From: a virus
IMG/VR virus record: IMGVR_UViG_3300008120_009632
Location: 1 to 64,000 of that record
Reading direction: 5' to 3' (one strand)
DNA length: 64,000 nt
The notes under the pieces were generated by a model that ran no database searches, was not told where the DNA came from, and saw only the letters and a list, made by a program, of their open reading frames with translations. Position 1 is the stretch's first letter. The number at the start of each line of letters is the position of its first letter. A program made the position numbers and the translations under genes. Positions 1 through 9,804 of the stretch are shown piece after piece.

Positions 1-258
1 TTATTGTGTAGATATGATTCTAATTCTGGTTTCTATGAACCAGTATCTAAGCAATCTTTTATAGTATTTGGTAAAATTACGGCTAATAATAATGCAGTAA
101 TATCATTAACATATGTACAAGGATCAAGAAAACCAGAGAATGCTCCACGAATTCCTGTATTATTTGACAATACCAGATTTAACTTTACTATATCGGTAGG
201 AAATACAGGAATGTTTATGTTCGAAAATGGAAAATGGATTATTATAGCTAGGAATTAA
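1..258 (+). CDS. C-terminal fragment of an unknown protein, cut by the window edge
   Basis: The reading frame is open from the first base to a TAA at 256-258, so this is the end of a gene that begins outside the window. The first possible start inside it is a TTG at position 4, but nothing marks that as a real start. The visible ~85 residues look like a beta-rich domain (alternating hydrophobic stretches such as FIVFGKITANN and FNFTISVGNTGMF) and have no motif I recognise. It lies directly before two other plus-strand genes, the second of which is a giant probable virion protein, so a structural role is plausible by context only. Confidence 0.6.
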   Translation, partial: LLCRYDSNSGFYEPVSKQSFIVFGKITANNNAVISLTYVQGSRKPENAPRIPVLFDNTRFNFTISVGNTGMFMFENGKWIIIARN

Positions 259-261
259 TTG

Positions 262-960
262 ATGGCTAAAAATTGTATTTTTTATGATAAATCTTTTTTA
301 GATGATATGTGTGCATATAGATATGACAGTACAGAGGATCATATTGTATACGAAGACGACCATGCAAGCAGCTCAGTTTATATAAAGAATACTATAGACT
401 TGATCACACAAAAGATATATAAAGGAGACAATAATGTATGGTATCCTGTTTTTATTACAAGTGATACTAGTCAAATTAACGATATGTCTTTGTACAAGGG
501 CACCACTACTCTGAGCAATAATGTTGGACTACAGAGTGCAATAGAGATTTTTAATCCTAAATTTAATCATTGGGAGATTGATCAAGTTACTGGTGACGCA
601 TATATGTCTACTGACTGGATATTAACTTCTGATCTTTGTCCTTTTTATCCAGAATATGGTTTAATGTTTTGGTTCAAATACGACCCTATACTCGATCAGC
701 CTTTAGCTATAGATAACATTCCTATAGGAAGTTCGGCATATATAACTTTAGGCCCAGAATCTATTAAGATTAATGATATAGAAGTAGTAATGAAAGATAA
801 AATACTAATTAAACAAGATCTAAATACTTTTTTGATCTCAGATATCGATGCAATAAAACAAAACCAAAATGAATTTTTACCATCTAATGAATATAGACAT
901 ATTACTAGATACATACACATACTTCAAATCTCCACAAATGAGAAACGAAGCATATTTTAG
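262..960 (+). CDS. hypothetical protein, likely virion-associated
   Basis: A 232-aa protein starting at ATG 262; a TTG one codon upstream is a weaker alternative. It begins one base after the TTG that follows the previous stop, so the two genes are effectively contiguous. The sequence is acidic and aromatic-rich (N-terminus with FYDKSFLDDMCAYRYD, later DWILTSDLCPFYPEYGLMFWF) without signal peptide or membrane segment. I do not recognise the family. Its 3' end overlaps the start of the 2077-aa gene by about 23 bp, which suggests translational coupling and a shared role in the particle. Confidence 0.65.
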   Translation: MAKNCIFYDKSFLDDMCAYRYDSTEDHIVYEDDHASSSVYIKNTIDLITQKIYKGDNNVWYPVFITSDTSQINDMSLYKGTTTLSNNVGLQSAIEIFNPKFNHWEIDQVTGDAYMSTDWILTSDLCPFYPEYGLMFWFKYDPILDQPLAIDNIPIGSSAYITLGPESIKINDIEVVMKDKILIKQDLNTFLISDIDAIKQNQNEFLPSNEYRHITRYIHILQISTNEKRSIF

Positions 961-3900
961 CGGCTCATCTTCATCATCTTATATATCTCCAGCGTTATCT
1001 CATATATATAGAGAAGTTTATGATACTTTATCGGCAGGATTAAATACTAGAAAAATTACAAATATAGAAGGGAATTTAATACCAGAACCCAATTTCAAAC
1101 CCAATCAGTCGAAACACTTTAAAAGACTATGTCACGTTTTATCTACTCACCCATTAGTGGATAGAACAACAGTATCTTTATTGCGCACACCATATATTAC
1201 ATCTTTAATTAAACAATATATAGATACATTACCTAGATCTATTAATGAAGAAATTAGATCTTTAAAAAATATCTTAAATTTAGTAAGTAAACAGTTTATT
1301 GACCTGTCTAATAGTCGTCATACTAACACACAAGATACATATTCTCATGGTTTAGTAACAACAAAGAAAGATCTATTTAATAAATTAATATCAAAGTATG
1401 GATCCAAACTTGTAATAGATCCAGAAAGCAATATAAAAATTAAATATAAAAATGGACTAAAAAATGGTCCACATGTTAAAATTAATCAAGAAATAACTAG
1501 CAAATGTTCTAAAGTATTAGAAAATCAAAGCGTTTATAATAATATAAAAATTTCTGCAGGATCTTTTAATATCAAAACACAATTTAGTAATAATGAAACT
1601 AAATTAATTTTAGAAAATACTCAGAAAAAAAATGAAAAAATTATAATCCCATTATGGGATATAGAAAAAACTAAATTTAAAAATATTAGAATTCCAGTAA
1701 CAGCTGGTCCAGATATTCGAATAGATTTTGGAAAACAACAAATAGACACTTTGAAAGAGATAGAATACTTTTTTACAGGCTCAGCTATAGACTATAATGG
1801 AAAATATGATACTACTATCATAGGATCAGAAGAACCAGATATCTTATGGAAAAAAATATCAGGCCCTGACTGCATAAGATTTGGTAAGGTCGGACAACCA
1901 TCGATGAGATATGAAACATCGATTGATGCGTCCCCAACAGTTTACATCAAATCTCCAGGAAGATATGTGTTAGAAGTTAGGGTTAGAACATCATTTGGTA
2001 TTATATATGATACTGTGACTATTCATGCTATTGGAGAAATAAAAGGTAAGGATGATCAAAATAAAGATATTGTGATCAAAACATATAGTCTGAAAGAAAG
2101 ACTAAGACCAGCCTCTGTTCAATACATACAGGCAAAAAATAATTTATCAATTATGGTCCCCAATATCAGAGAGTGCTATATTGGCAAACAAGGTGTTTTT
2201 TGGCCATCATATACAGACTGTTCAGTAAAAGTACCACAAGGATTAGCCAATCCCGACGCGCCTCCTGGACCAGGAAATAGTTTACCTCCAGTAGTTTTGC
2301 CTCTTGGAAATAATTATCATAAATTTGCTATGCCTATGACATATGTAAATAATCCAAAATATTCTTATAGAAAAAATATACAGAATGGCCCGGTAGATTT
2401 TGATATTAATTATCAATCTCATAATACAAAGATAGAATTAAATCGAATTATATTAACTAACTTATCTTCTCATGAAACATCAGCGTCTAAAGAGTATGAT
2501 TTAACAAATAGAGTAGGGAGAGACTTGTCTGTTTATGATCCCGACTCTAATGGCTGTGAATCTATATATGAAGGAGTTTTAGATAATAGAGGATTTATTT
2601 TAGATGGAGGATCAGAAAATGCTAGTTTTTCTTTTATAGATCCTTCAAACAATAATCAAATAGTAACAGTTAATGGATTAGATAGCCTACAAACAAAAAG
2701 ATTTGCAACAAAAACATACGGAGGATTTTCTAAAGCACAAGTTGATAAATTAGGAATTAAAATACCATTTCATCCATCTGTAAATAATTATCTAACTCCT
2801 ATTAGAACAACAGGTAATTTTTTAAGTGCTCCTAAAAGTGAAACCGATGGAAAAATTACTCAATTATGTCATGATACGGAGCTTCCGGTTAATTGTTCTG
2901 TAGAATTTACTAAAGGATGTTTTCATCCGTTTCATGGATGGACAGATCGCTCCAGCACGAATTTATCTTCTGTAGTTAATTTTGACCCATACAACAGAGC
3001 GGTACAAGTTTTTAAAGGTCCAGGATTTTATGATCTAAATAATAGTTTTGAAGATGGAAAACCTAAAATATACAAGAGTTCAATAACTTTAAGTGTTCAT
3101 CCAGAAGCCTATGATCCTGTGGACGAAGAGGCTAAAAATCCAGAAATTATAGACAAAAAAGAGATCACTGACCACATAGATAACTACGGATATAGAAGCA
3201 TTGGAGGTATTGTAGATCTTAAGATGTTAAACTATAATGATGAATTTGCTGTTGATTTTCCTATTGTTGATGATGCTCCAGTATCATCTGAAAATTATTG
3301 CTTAGATGCTACTCTGGAAGAATACAATTATGGTTCATCTTATGTATTTACTAGACCAGGAGCATTTATACCATTTAAGGATAGAAAAACCGAAAAAAGA
3401 TTGAGATGGAAAAGATATGGAGGAACAAATATATCAAATATAGAAGTTAAACTTAATTTTCTCAATTATGTTAATCCTAAAAATTTAGTAGTTTGGTTGG
3501 AAATAGATACTTGCGCCTTTGTCGCGGAAAGCCTGAATCCTCCAGCACCAGATGATGGTGGCGTAGCTCCACCCCCCAAAGATCCTTGGTTTAAAGGCTC
3601 GTATTACGATACATATCAAAATTTTTCATTACTATCTGGAGATACAAAAAAATATTTATCTTCATTATGGAATATGAACGACAATATCCCTTTGAGTAAT
3701 TCTGAAAAATTAATAGACTTTTCTGGTAGTCCTAAGGTTCCTAGAAACTCTACATATAGGATATATTTATTGAATCAGGACCACATAGCAAACTATGAGT
3801 ATAATGCTAGTCTTAAATTTTCGGATCTTTTAGATTTGATTAATAACCCACATAGTAATAATAATAATGCAGATACGTATAATTCCAATTTATCAACATT

Positions 3901-6900
3901 ATATATAGATAATAATATTTCAAATAAAATCAATAATACGATAGATTTGGCCCCAACATTATCAGCAGCAGGATATGATGATAATCAGGTGGCTTCATAT
4001 AAGAAAATTATTACAGAAAATAAATTATTAAATAATAGTCATAGATTTCAAAAAATTTCCAGTATGCCCATATTCTCTCAGAGTAAATCTGCAAAAAGGA
4101 AAGCGGGTAATTCTTCTGAAACTACATTTAAATTATGTATTGCGGTTATGGACGAAAGCGATCCTTTTGAGCCATATGATAGAATCTTAGCAACCCAAGA
4201 ACTAATAGGATATAATACATGTACCACTAGAAATAGATCAAACCTAGTAGAAAATAGTCTCTGTAATTGGGAATTAATAATACATAGAATTGATGAAAGT
4301 AATGGATTTATTCCTGGCGATTCTTTAGGTAATATTAAATACGAAGATAATAATCCAAATATTCCTGGATATAGTTTTATCGCAGATCTAACAGATATGC
4401 TGCATCTACTACCTCCGGCAGTGATCAATGCTCCTAATTCATATACTATAGATGGAAGACTTTGCAGATATTCGAAAGAAAGTTTAAACGTCCCAAAATT
4501 TTCTCAACCCCTTCCATTTGTAATATTTCCTCTGATCTTGATGTTGCCTACTAGCATTTTAGGGGCATTGGCAGCTATGCCGGGCATAGAAATGGCAATG
4601 AACGAACAAACTAGACAAATAGCTAATTATTTACATTCTTTGAGAAAAGATAGACAGCGAGACATCTTTAATAGGGCATGGTATGTCGCAAATTATGATA
4701 AATATCCTATGGGATCGTCTGACAAGATATTAATCAGCGCATCAAAAGATAATGAATTATTTTATAAAACAGAAGCATCTATATTTAGGTATAGCAATTC
4801 TATTGTAATGCAAAAGCACGACTATAAGTTTTACAAATTACACTATAATAGTTATTTAAGACACTTATCTATATTTAAAATTAATTTAATTGACGATAAT
4901 AATTTTATTAAAACTATTTACAATAATTATCTTAGATCTGCAGATAAAGATTATGTAGGACCATCTGATATATATCAAGACAAAATAGACAATACTAATA
5001 GAAAGAATATTCGAATTTCAAATTATGCGTTAGGTATAGATGCTTTTAAGGATTTATTTTATAGCGATTTATATGTTAAACATAATAATATTTTTGATTT
5101 GTCTAAAAACCCAGATGGGTTTGATAAACTTCTTGAGGAAAAAAGGCTATATGCTATTGATGGATTACGAGCATATTATTTTTTTGAGAACAATAAGACT
5201 ATAGTAGAACTGGCCCCTAAAGAAACAAAGGACATAAATAACGAAAAGATAAAAGAATTAAAGGACAGACTTGCTCAATTACAAGAAGCTAAAAAAACAG
5301 ACTATGAGCAGTACGATGAAGATGAGGTCAAAAACATAGAGAATGAAATTTTCTTGATGTCCTATAACATTATTCCTAATACTATTCAAAACATAGGATA
5401 TATATTTAATAATGTAACATATAAAACAATTATTATTCTACAAAATAAACCTCAGGGAAATATTATATCAATAGATCCAGCTAATAGTAACAGAATTATT
5501 ATGTTGGATAACGATAAAATAACTATCAGTGAGAATGAAACTGTACCATTAGATATATGGTCATTTAATGATTATAATTCACATAGTATTGATACGGCAG
5601 AAAATATTAAAGAATCAGCTTGGGGAGTTAGTAATTATGGATATGGTTCAAATTTAACTACCAGATACATGTTATCCCAGCCGGACATTAATAGTAAAAT
5701 AATACCTTTAATCGATAGAATACATTATGCTAAAAATTCTACTGTAGACTATAACTCGTTTGCTTCACAATTAACTCTTAGTAAGAATACAATACCGGCT
5801 AGTGGTACCACTAAAGGAAATGCCTTTGTTTATACCTTAGATAATATGAATGGTGACCGTAAGAGATATGGTAATGTCTATAGTGATGATAGTCTAAAAA
5901 AATATGTACAACCTGTCATATCCGGCATTAATTACTCTGTTTATGAAAATCAATCCAACTATGGCTATATGACAGAAATTGATGTCTCATTTAATTATGA
6001 CACTCAATCATATGATAAGGGTACTATATCTTTTAATAAAGATATTAATCCTATAGAGATTATGAAGCTTGATAAAGATAGTAAGATTTCAGATCTTATA
6101 GATCGAGATATTCAATTAAACGGTATTATTAAAACTAAATTAGATGAGTTAAAAAATTTATCTAAAATATATAGCTCAGGTACGACAGAACAATTTCCAG
6201 TATCTGAAAAAGAAACAGCAACGAATCAGTTACAAATGCTTTATATAGAAAAGGGTGGTATCCAATACTATCTCAATAAACTAGCATCATCTGGTAATAT
6301 CAGTACCATACCTCATATATCTGTAACGTTAACAAAAAATGACGATGGTTCACTCATTATTACTGAAAAGAAAAATGATAATTTTTATTGGATTAATATA
6401 GATCCTGAACAAGGATGTTCTATAGATAAAGATAGAACTCCCAAAATACTGAAAACGGTTAAATATACATGTTTACAATATGATGATATAATTAGTTCAA
6501 ATGCCAGCAGCATATGCCCAGACGCTACTGCCACAAATATTATAGATGGCGCAGACGAGTCTTTCCGTAATATCGGAATAGACCACATCTATGAACTATC
6601 TGATAAATTAATAGAAGAGACAAAACTTAAATATCCTAATTTAAAATGGCCAGAAGATAATACAATTAATCATGTTGTAGAAAGAACTTTCTTTTTAAAT
6701 TTTCATGGATCAGAAAGGGCTCAAGGCATTACTGCTATCTATAGTTACATATGCCCATTAGGACCAGCGGTCCCAGAGGTAGAACCAGATGGGAATATCA
6801 CAAATAAAGTTTATAATATATTTAACCTAGATAAAACAACAAAATTATATGTTGACTTTAAGAGAATACCACGATTATTAAGAAATAAAGATCCCCAATT

Positions 6901-7171
6901 TGACATGTATGAACCAAATGACTTTGGAGAATTAAGCAAAAGCATATATCCTGCCCCAGGAGGTCCAATAGATGGATCATTTAGAGTTTGGAAATGTATC
7001 GATGCAAAAACTGGAGAATATGTGGTTCCTTATAACCCTTATTATATATGGTTAAATGAGATGTTATTTAGGACTTATTTTGGTAGTGTTGATGGTATCG
7101 AATACCAAGGCAGAGAAACTGTTCAATCTAAAGATGAAGGATACTGGATACCATATGATTTTAGTTACTGA
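938..7171 (+). CDS. giant (~2077 aa) probable virion structural protein
   Basis: This is the largest gene in the window. I chose the ATG at 938 because an in-frame ATG at 869 would force a 92-bp overlap with the upstream gene. Around residues 255-365 there is a PKD/Ig-like module (LWKKISGPD, then PGRYVLEVRVRTSFG). Two proline-rich linkers lie near residues 439-455 and 868-884. A strongly hydrophobic stretch is near 1188-1220 (FVIFPLILMLPTSILGALAA), and a charged predicted coiled coil near 1428-1472. The rest is Asn/Ser/Tyr-rich and beta-like. The length, modular layout and lack of enzymatic motifs fit a tail, baseplate or fibre-type virion protein. The exact role is unknown, and the internal hydrophobic segment is unusual for such a protein. 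Confidence 0.7.
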   Translation: MRNEAYFSGSSSSSYISPALSHIYREVYDTLSAGLNTRKITNIEGNLIPEPNFKPNQSKHFKRLCHVLSTHPLVDRTTVSLLRTPYITSLIKQYIDTLPRSINEEIRSLKNILNLVSKQFIDLSNSRHTNTQDTYSHGLVTTKKDLFNKLISKYGSKLVIDPESNIKIKYKNGLKNGPHVKINQEITSKCSKVLENQSVYNNIKISAGSFNIKTQFSNNETKLILENTQKKNEKIIIPLWDIEKTKFKNIRIPVTAGPDIRIDFGKQQIDTLKEIEYFFTGSAIDYNGKYDTTIIGSEEPDILWKKISGPDCIRFGKVGQPSMRYETSIDASPTVYIKSPGRYVLEVRVRTSFGIIYDTVTIHAIGEIKGKDDQNKDIVIKTYSLKERLRPASVQYIQAKNNLSIMVPNIRECYIGKQGVFWPSYTDCSVKVPQGLANPDAPPGPGNSLPPVVLPLGNNYHKFAMPMTYVNNPKYSYRKNIQNGPVDFDINYQSHNTKIELNRIILTNLSSHETSASKEYDLTNRVGRDLSVYDPDSNGCESIYEGVLDNRGFILDGGSENASFSFIDPSNNNQIVTVNGLDSLQTKRFATKTYGGFSKAQVDKLGIKIPFHPSVNNYLTPIRTTGNFLSAPKSETDGKITQLCHDTELPVNCSVEFTKGCFHPFHGWTDRSSTNLSSVVNFDPYNRAVQVFKGPGFYDLNNSFEDGKPKIYKSSITLSVHPEAYDPVDEEAKNPEIIDKKEITDHIDNYGYRSIGGIVDLKMLNYNDEFAVDFPIVDDAPVSSENYCLDATLEEYNYGSSYVFTRPGAFIPFKDRKTEKRLRWKRYGGTNISNIEVKLNFLNYVNPKNLVVWLEIDTCAFVAESLNPPAPDDGGVAPPPKDPWFKGSYYDTYQNFSLLSGDTKKYLSSLWNMNDNIPLSNSEKLIDFSGSPKVPRNSTYRIYLLNQDHIANYEYNASLKFSDLLDLINNPHSNNNNADTYNSNLSTLYIDNNISNKINNTIDLAPTLSAAGYDDNQVASYKKIITENKLLNNSHRFQKISSMPIFSQSKSAKRKAGNSSETTFKLCIAVMDESDPFEPYDRILATQELIGYNTCTTRNRSNLVENSLCNWELIIHRIDESNGFIPGDSLGNIKYEDNNPNIPGYSFIADLTDMLHLLPPAVINAPNSYTIDGRLCRYSKESLNVPKFSQPLPFVIFPLILMLPTSILGALAAMPGIEMAMNEQTRQIANYLHSLRKDRQRDIFNRAWYVANYDKYPMGSSDKILISASKDNELFYKTEASIFRYSNSIVMQKHDYKFYKLHYNSYLRHLSIFKINLIDDNNFIKTIYNNYLRSADKDYVGPSDIYQDKIDNTNRKNIRISNYALGIDAFKDLFYSDLYVKHNNIFDLSKNPDGFDKLLEEKRLYAIDGLRAYYFFENNKTIVELAPKETKDINNEKIKELKDRLAQLQEAKKTDYEQYDEDEVKNIENEIFLMSYNIIPNTIQNIGYIFNNVTYKTIIILQNKPQGNIISIDPANSNRIIMLDNDKITISENETVPLDIWSFNDYNSHSIDTAENIKESAWGVSNYGYGSNLTTRYMLSQPDINSKIIPLIDRIHYAKNSTVDYNSFASQLTLSKNTIPASGTTKGNAFVYTLDNMNGDRKRYGNVYSDDSLKKYVQPVISGINYSVYENQSNYGYMTEIDVSFNYDTQSYDKGTISFNKDINPIEIMKLDKDSKISDLIDRDIQLNGIIKTKLDELKNLSKIYSSGTTEQFPVSEKETATNQLQMLYIEKGGIQYYLNKLASSGNISTIPHISVTLTKNDDGSLIITEKKNDNFYWINIDPEQGCSIDKDRTPKILKTVKYTCLQYDDIISSNASSICPDATATNIIDGADESFRNIGIDHIYELSDKLIEETKLKYPNLKWPEDNTINHVVERTFFLNFHGSERAQGITAIYSYICPLGPAVPEVEPDGNITNKVYNIFNLDKTTKLYVDFKRIPRLLRNKDPQFDMYEPNDFGELSKSIYPAPGGPIDGSFRVWKCIDAKTGEYVVPYNPYYIWLNEMLFRTYFGSVDGIEYQGRETVQSKDEGYWIPYDFSY

Positions 7172-7508
7172 TCTAAATGATATATTTTGTAATTTTGTCA
7201 AAGTAGAAGGAATTTATGAATGTTCCAAATGCGGCAATAAGGTATCTTTTGATGATACTGATGATCCGCCATTGTTTCCTTGTAGGAGTCCACTAAAAAA
7301 AGAAACTAGCAAAGTCCCATCTTCTATTCAGTCTATGATCCCAAATAGTTCTTTAGAAACCATAGAACGCAGATATAGTATATGCTTATCTTGTGAATTT
7401 TTACAAAATAGCACTTGTGCAAAATGTGGCTGTAATATTACCAGAGATAGGAACTATATGAACAAGCTCGCTAGTGAAAGCGAGTCTTGTCCAATAGCAA
7501 AATGGTAA
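7155..7508 (+). CDS. small zinc-finger protein with paired Cys motifs
   Basis: The ATG at 7155 gives 117 aa and a 17-bp overlap with the giant gene; an in-frame start at 7056 would add about 116 bp of overlap and is unlikely. Two metal-binding regions are visible. One is an N-terminal ribbon (YECSKCGNKV, with a later Cys in FPCRSP). The other is a C-terminal cluster (YSICLSCEFL, then CAKCGCNI, ending SCPIAKW). The second pattern is typical of small phage proteins thought to bind zinc. The function is unknown. It is the last plus-strand gene, and its stop codon abuts the stop of the convergent minus-strand gene with no intergenic space. Confidence 0.7.
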   Translation: MILVTDLNDIFCNFVKVEGIYECSKCGNKVSFDDTDDPPLFPCRSPLKKETSKVPSSIQSMIPNSSLETIERRYSICLSCEFLQNSTCAKCGCNITRDRNYMNKLASESESCPIAKW

Positions 7509-7829
7509 TCAGTCTTTCTTTTGATACTTATGCCAACCCTTATTAGGTAGCCAGTTACCATCATCATCTTTTCTTTTGGGAAATAGTGTGCCGCCCTTTT
7601 TGTGCTGCCCAAAGGTTAATAGAGCACCACAGTCAGCACATCTGATTTCATAATAATCATTACCGTCAACATTTCTTACCACGAACCTCAGATTAGTGCT
7701 TCCGCACATTCCACATTTTTCTTCACTAAAAATTTCCTGAATCAAAGCAAGATCTTTAAAAAGCTCTTTTTGTCCAGCAGATTCTAATTCAAAGGTTAAT
7801 TTATCACTAGCCTTATAAAATACTTTCAT
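7509..7829 (-). CDS. zinc-ribbon protein next to the annealing protein
   Basis: A 106-aa protein with a clear four-cysteine ribbon: CGMCGS and, about 25 residues later, CADCGA. A basic Gly/Lys-rich tail follows (FGQHKKGGTLFPKRKDD). It starts 3 bases after the stop of the annealing-protein gene and is the final gene of the long minus-strand block. Small zinc ribbons next to ERF/RAD52-like proteins recur in phages, which suggests a DNA recombination accessory role, but nothing in the sequence proves this. Confidence 0.65.
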   Translation of the reverse strand: MKVFYKASDKLTFELESAGQKELFKDLALIQEIFSEEKCGMCGSTNLRFVVRNVDGNDYYEIRCADCGALLTFGQHKKGGTLFPKRKDDDGNWLPNKGWHKYQKKD

Positions 7830-7832
7830 AAA

Positions 7833-8558
7833 TTATTTCCATTCATTATTATAGCCTATAATATCTTCTGGTATTTCACCAACGCTTTGCTGATATTTAG
7901 ATAAGAGTCTAATTATATCAACAGCATCTTGATGAGCAAGATCATAGACATTTTTAACTTCCATTGACTGTTGCTTCAACAATTTGCTTATGTTTATATT
8001 AAGTCTTTGAGCAATAACGTCAATAAAATTTATCTGATTATTGGTAACTTTATTTACAGAATTAGCATCAGGATGATCTTCTGCTTCTTCTGTTAATTCT
8101 TCGGCAGCAACAACTTTTCTTAATTTTAACGCTCTTCTGAGAGCCCTTCCTTCAGCCCTTGTTTCTGCAACAGCTACTGGGTGATTTCTATAAATCTTAT
8201 CGCAATTCCCCCAATAAACATCTGCTGCTCCCGTGGTTGATCTCATTAATAGTTCTGGAGCAAGACTACTATCATTTAAAATATATGTTAGCTTATGTGT
8301 AACAGTTGCCCTTTTTTCGTTCTCTGGCGAAGGAGACTGGATCACATCTGTATCAGATCCAACAACTGTGCATTTTAAAGCAATTTCAAAAATCCTTCTT
8401 AAACCATCGGTTGTTGGATTGCCCTTAATTTTTTCATCTTCCGATAACAAACTCAGAACATAGTCGGTCCATTCTAAGTCGTTGTGCGATGGTATCTTAA
8501 CCGTTTCCTGGGCCTCTGGCTTGACTTCTGCGACGTCTTTTTTAAGTTTGCTCATCAT
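7833..8558 (-). CDS. ERF/RAD52-like single-strand annealing protein
   Basis: A 241-aa protein. The recognition rests on the core RATVTHKLTYIL and on AVAETRAEGRALRRALKL. The second motif is the 'AE(T/A)RAxGRAL' signature shared by ERF- and RAD52-type phage annealing proteins. Such proteins coat single-stranded DNA and anneal complementary strands during recombination. The C-terminal ~70 residues form a separate helical region (NQINFIDVIAQRLNINISKLLKQQ), probably for partner binding. The gene starts ATGATG 3 bases after the stop of the upstream nuclease gene and is followed immediately by the zinc-ribbon gene. A RecA-like gene exists elsewhere in the window, so the phage appears to carry both strategies. 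Confidence 0.65.
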   Translation of the reverse strand: MMSKLKKDVAEVKPEAQETVKIPSHNDLEWTDYVLSLLSEDEKIKGNPTTDGLRRIFEIALKCTVVGSDTDVIQSPSPENEKRATVTHKLTYILNDSSLAPELLMRSTTGAADVYWGNCDKIYRNHPVAVAETRAEGRALRRALKLRKVVAAEELTEEAEDHPDANSVNKVTNNQINFIDVIAQRLNINISKLLKQQSMEVKNVYDLAHQDAVDIIRLLSKYQQSVGEIPEDIIGYNNEWK

Positions 8559-8561
8559 TTC

Positions 8562-9368
8562 TCATGTGTCCTGTATATTAAAAGTATTTGTGCCTGATCC
8601 TGTACTAGACTTAATTTCGGTCAATATATCTATTAGTTGACTATAGATAAAATTAGCTCGACTTTTTGAAAAATCCTTGGTTTGTTTTATTCTTACCAAT
8701 TTCCATCCTTTACCAATAATCAATCCTTCTTTTTTATTGTCGTATGAGATATTTCTTTTTAGAGCTTCATCACCCCAAACTGGTTTGAAATGAGAAGGTC
8801 CGTCTATCTCTATGGCTGTATCAATACTAGGAACAAAAAGGTCGATCTGCAACTTAGTATTTAGTAAGGTTTGTTCTTTATGGAATTCTACCCTATATCC
8901 ATCATTGATCAGATTGACAAGAATATACTTCTCCAGTTTTGATCCTACCTTGCTAGTCTCTCTAACAGCATTATTTGCTAATCTGAGCATTTGCTGTTTT
9001 TCGTCCTGAGATAAATTTTCCCAATTCTGTTTTGCCTTTTTTCTTCTATCATCAATTTCAGATTCTGTTAGATTATCCCACGAATCCATAACAGCTTTAC
9101 CTATTTTATTTTTTGTATCCTCAGACCTTGTGGTGCCTTTTGTGGGATGTTTATGCTTACCTGTGATCAAAGCATTTTTTTGAGCCTCTGATTTATCTCT
9201 TATTTTAATTTTTAACGATACAGCATCTCGTCTAATTTTATTAGCATATGTACCGTATTCACTTGCTATGTCTGCAAAACTCATTTTCTTTTCAACGTAC
9301 ATTTCTTGTAGTATTTTATACTTCTGATTATCATCTAAATTAGAGTATAAGTTTGTTGACTGTTTCAT
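8562..9368 (-). CDS. Vsr/DUF559-type endonuclease with NUMOD3-like motif (homing-type candidate)
   Basis: The start is placed at ATG 9368, preceded by GGAGG at a 9-nt spacing; a TTG two codons upstream is less likely. The N-terminal part resembles a DNA-recognition helix-turn-helix (KKMSFADIASEYGTYANKIRR). The middle has a NUMOD3-like segment (TRSEDTKNKIGKAVMDSW). The C-terminal ~100 residues have the restriction-like fold signature LQIDLFVPSIDTAIEIDG followed by PSHF and GWKLVRIK. This architecture, recognition motifs plus a Vsr-like nuclease, is known in EDxHD-type homing endonucleases. No intron or intein was seen next to it. It may be a free-standing mobile nuclease inserted between the glycan locus and the annealing-protein gene. 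Confidence 0.65.
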   Translation of the reverse strand: MKQSTNLYSNLDDNQKYKILQEMYVEKKMSFADIASEYGTYANKIRRDAVSLKIKIRDKSEAQKNALITGKHKHPTKGTTRSEDTKNKIGKAVMDSWDNLTESEIDDRRKKAKQNWENLSQDEKQQMLRLANNAVRETSKVGSKLEKYILVNLINDGYRVEFHKEQTLLNTKLQIDLFVPSIDTAIEIDGPSHFKPVWGDEALKRNISYDNKKEGLIIGKGWKLVRIKQTKDFSKSRANFIYSQLIDILTEIKSSTGSGTNTFNIQDT

Positions 9369-9804
9369 AATCAAATGCCTCCGAGATACCTACCGAATTG
9401 GACCATACTATATTGTACATATCATGAATATACTTATTAGCAGATATAATACTCAAATTAGTTTTACTAAATAATTCCTTCCATTGAGCATAATAAGACT
9501 GATTATTAGACCATGGAATATTTTGAGCATAATAGTATATTTTGTTTATTAAAGGAAACGAGCCTGAGAGTTGCAAACAATGTAAATCAAAAACTATTAA
9601 ATCGCCATCAAAAAACTTAGCCTGATTGATATGCACTAATGGAATATGTTGAGTATTAATTCTTTCAGAATAACTATTAAATATGCATACTTGCTGTCTG
9701 GGTCTTGATCTTATGAAGCCAGATACTGTATTACATATTATATTAGAATGTTGATTATTATCTAGTACAGGGATTAGAAAACCGAGATCTTTGTTTTGTT
9801 TCAT
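9340..9804 (-). CDS. hypothetical protein of the glycan locus
   Basis: A 154-aa protein with no motif I can name. It is rich in Asn, Ile and aromatic residues and has alternating beta/alpha-like stretches (DGDLIVFDLHCLQLSG, TNLSIISANKYIHDMYN), which would fit part of a Rossmann-type glycosyltransferase. It overlaps the upstream gene by 4 bases and the downstream nuclease start by about 29 bases. It is the last gene of the glycan operon. A degenerate or accessory glycosyltransferase is the best guess, but a weak one. Confidence 0.5.
   Translation of the reverse strand: MKQNKDLGFLIPVLDNNQHSNIICNTVSGFIRSRPRQQVCIFNSYSERINTQHIPLVHINQAKFFDGDLIVFDLHCLQLSGSFPLINKIYYYAQNIPWSNNQSYYAQWKELFSKTNLSIISANKYIHDMYNIVWSNSVGISEAFDYETVNKLIL

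Noticed and set aside
869-937. Extended start of the giant gene at ATG 869
   Set aside because: It would overlap the upstream gene by 92 bases and has no ribosome binding site; the ATG at 938 is simpler.
7467-7484. Stem CTCGCT/AGCGAG as a terminator
   Set aside because: It lies inside the zinc-finger coding sequence and has no T run on either strand.
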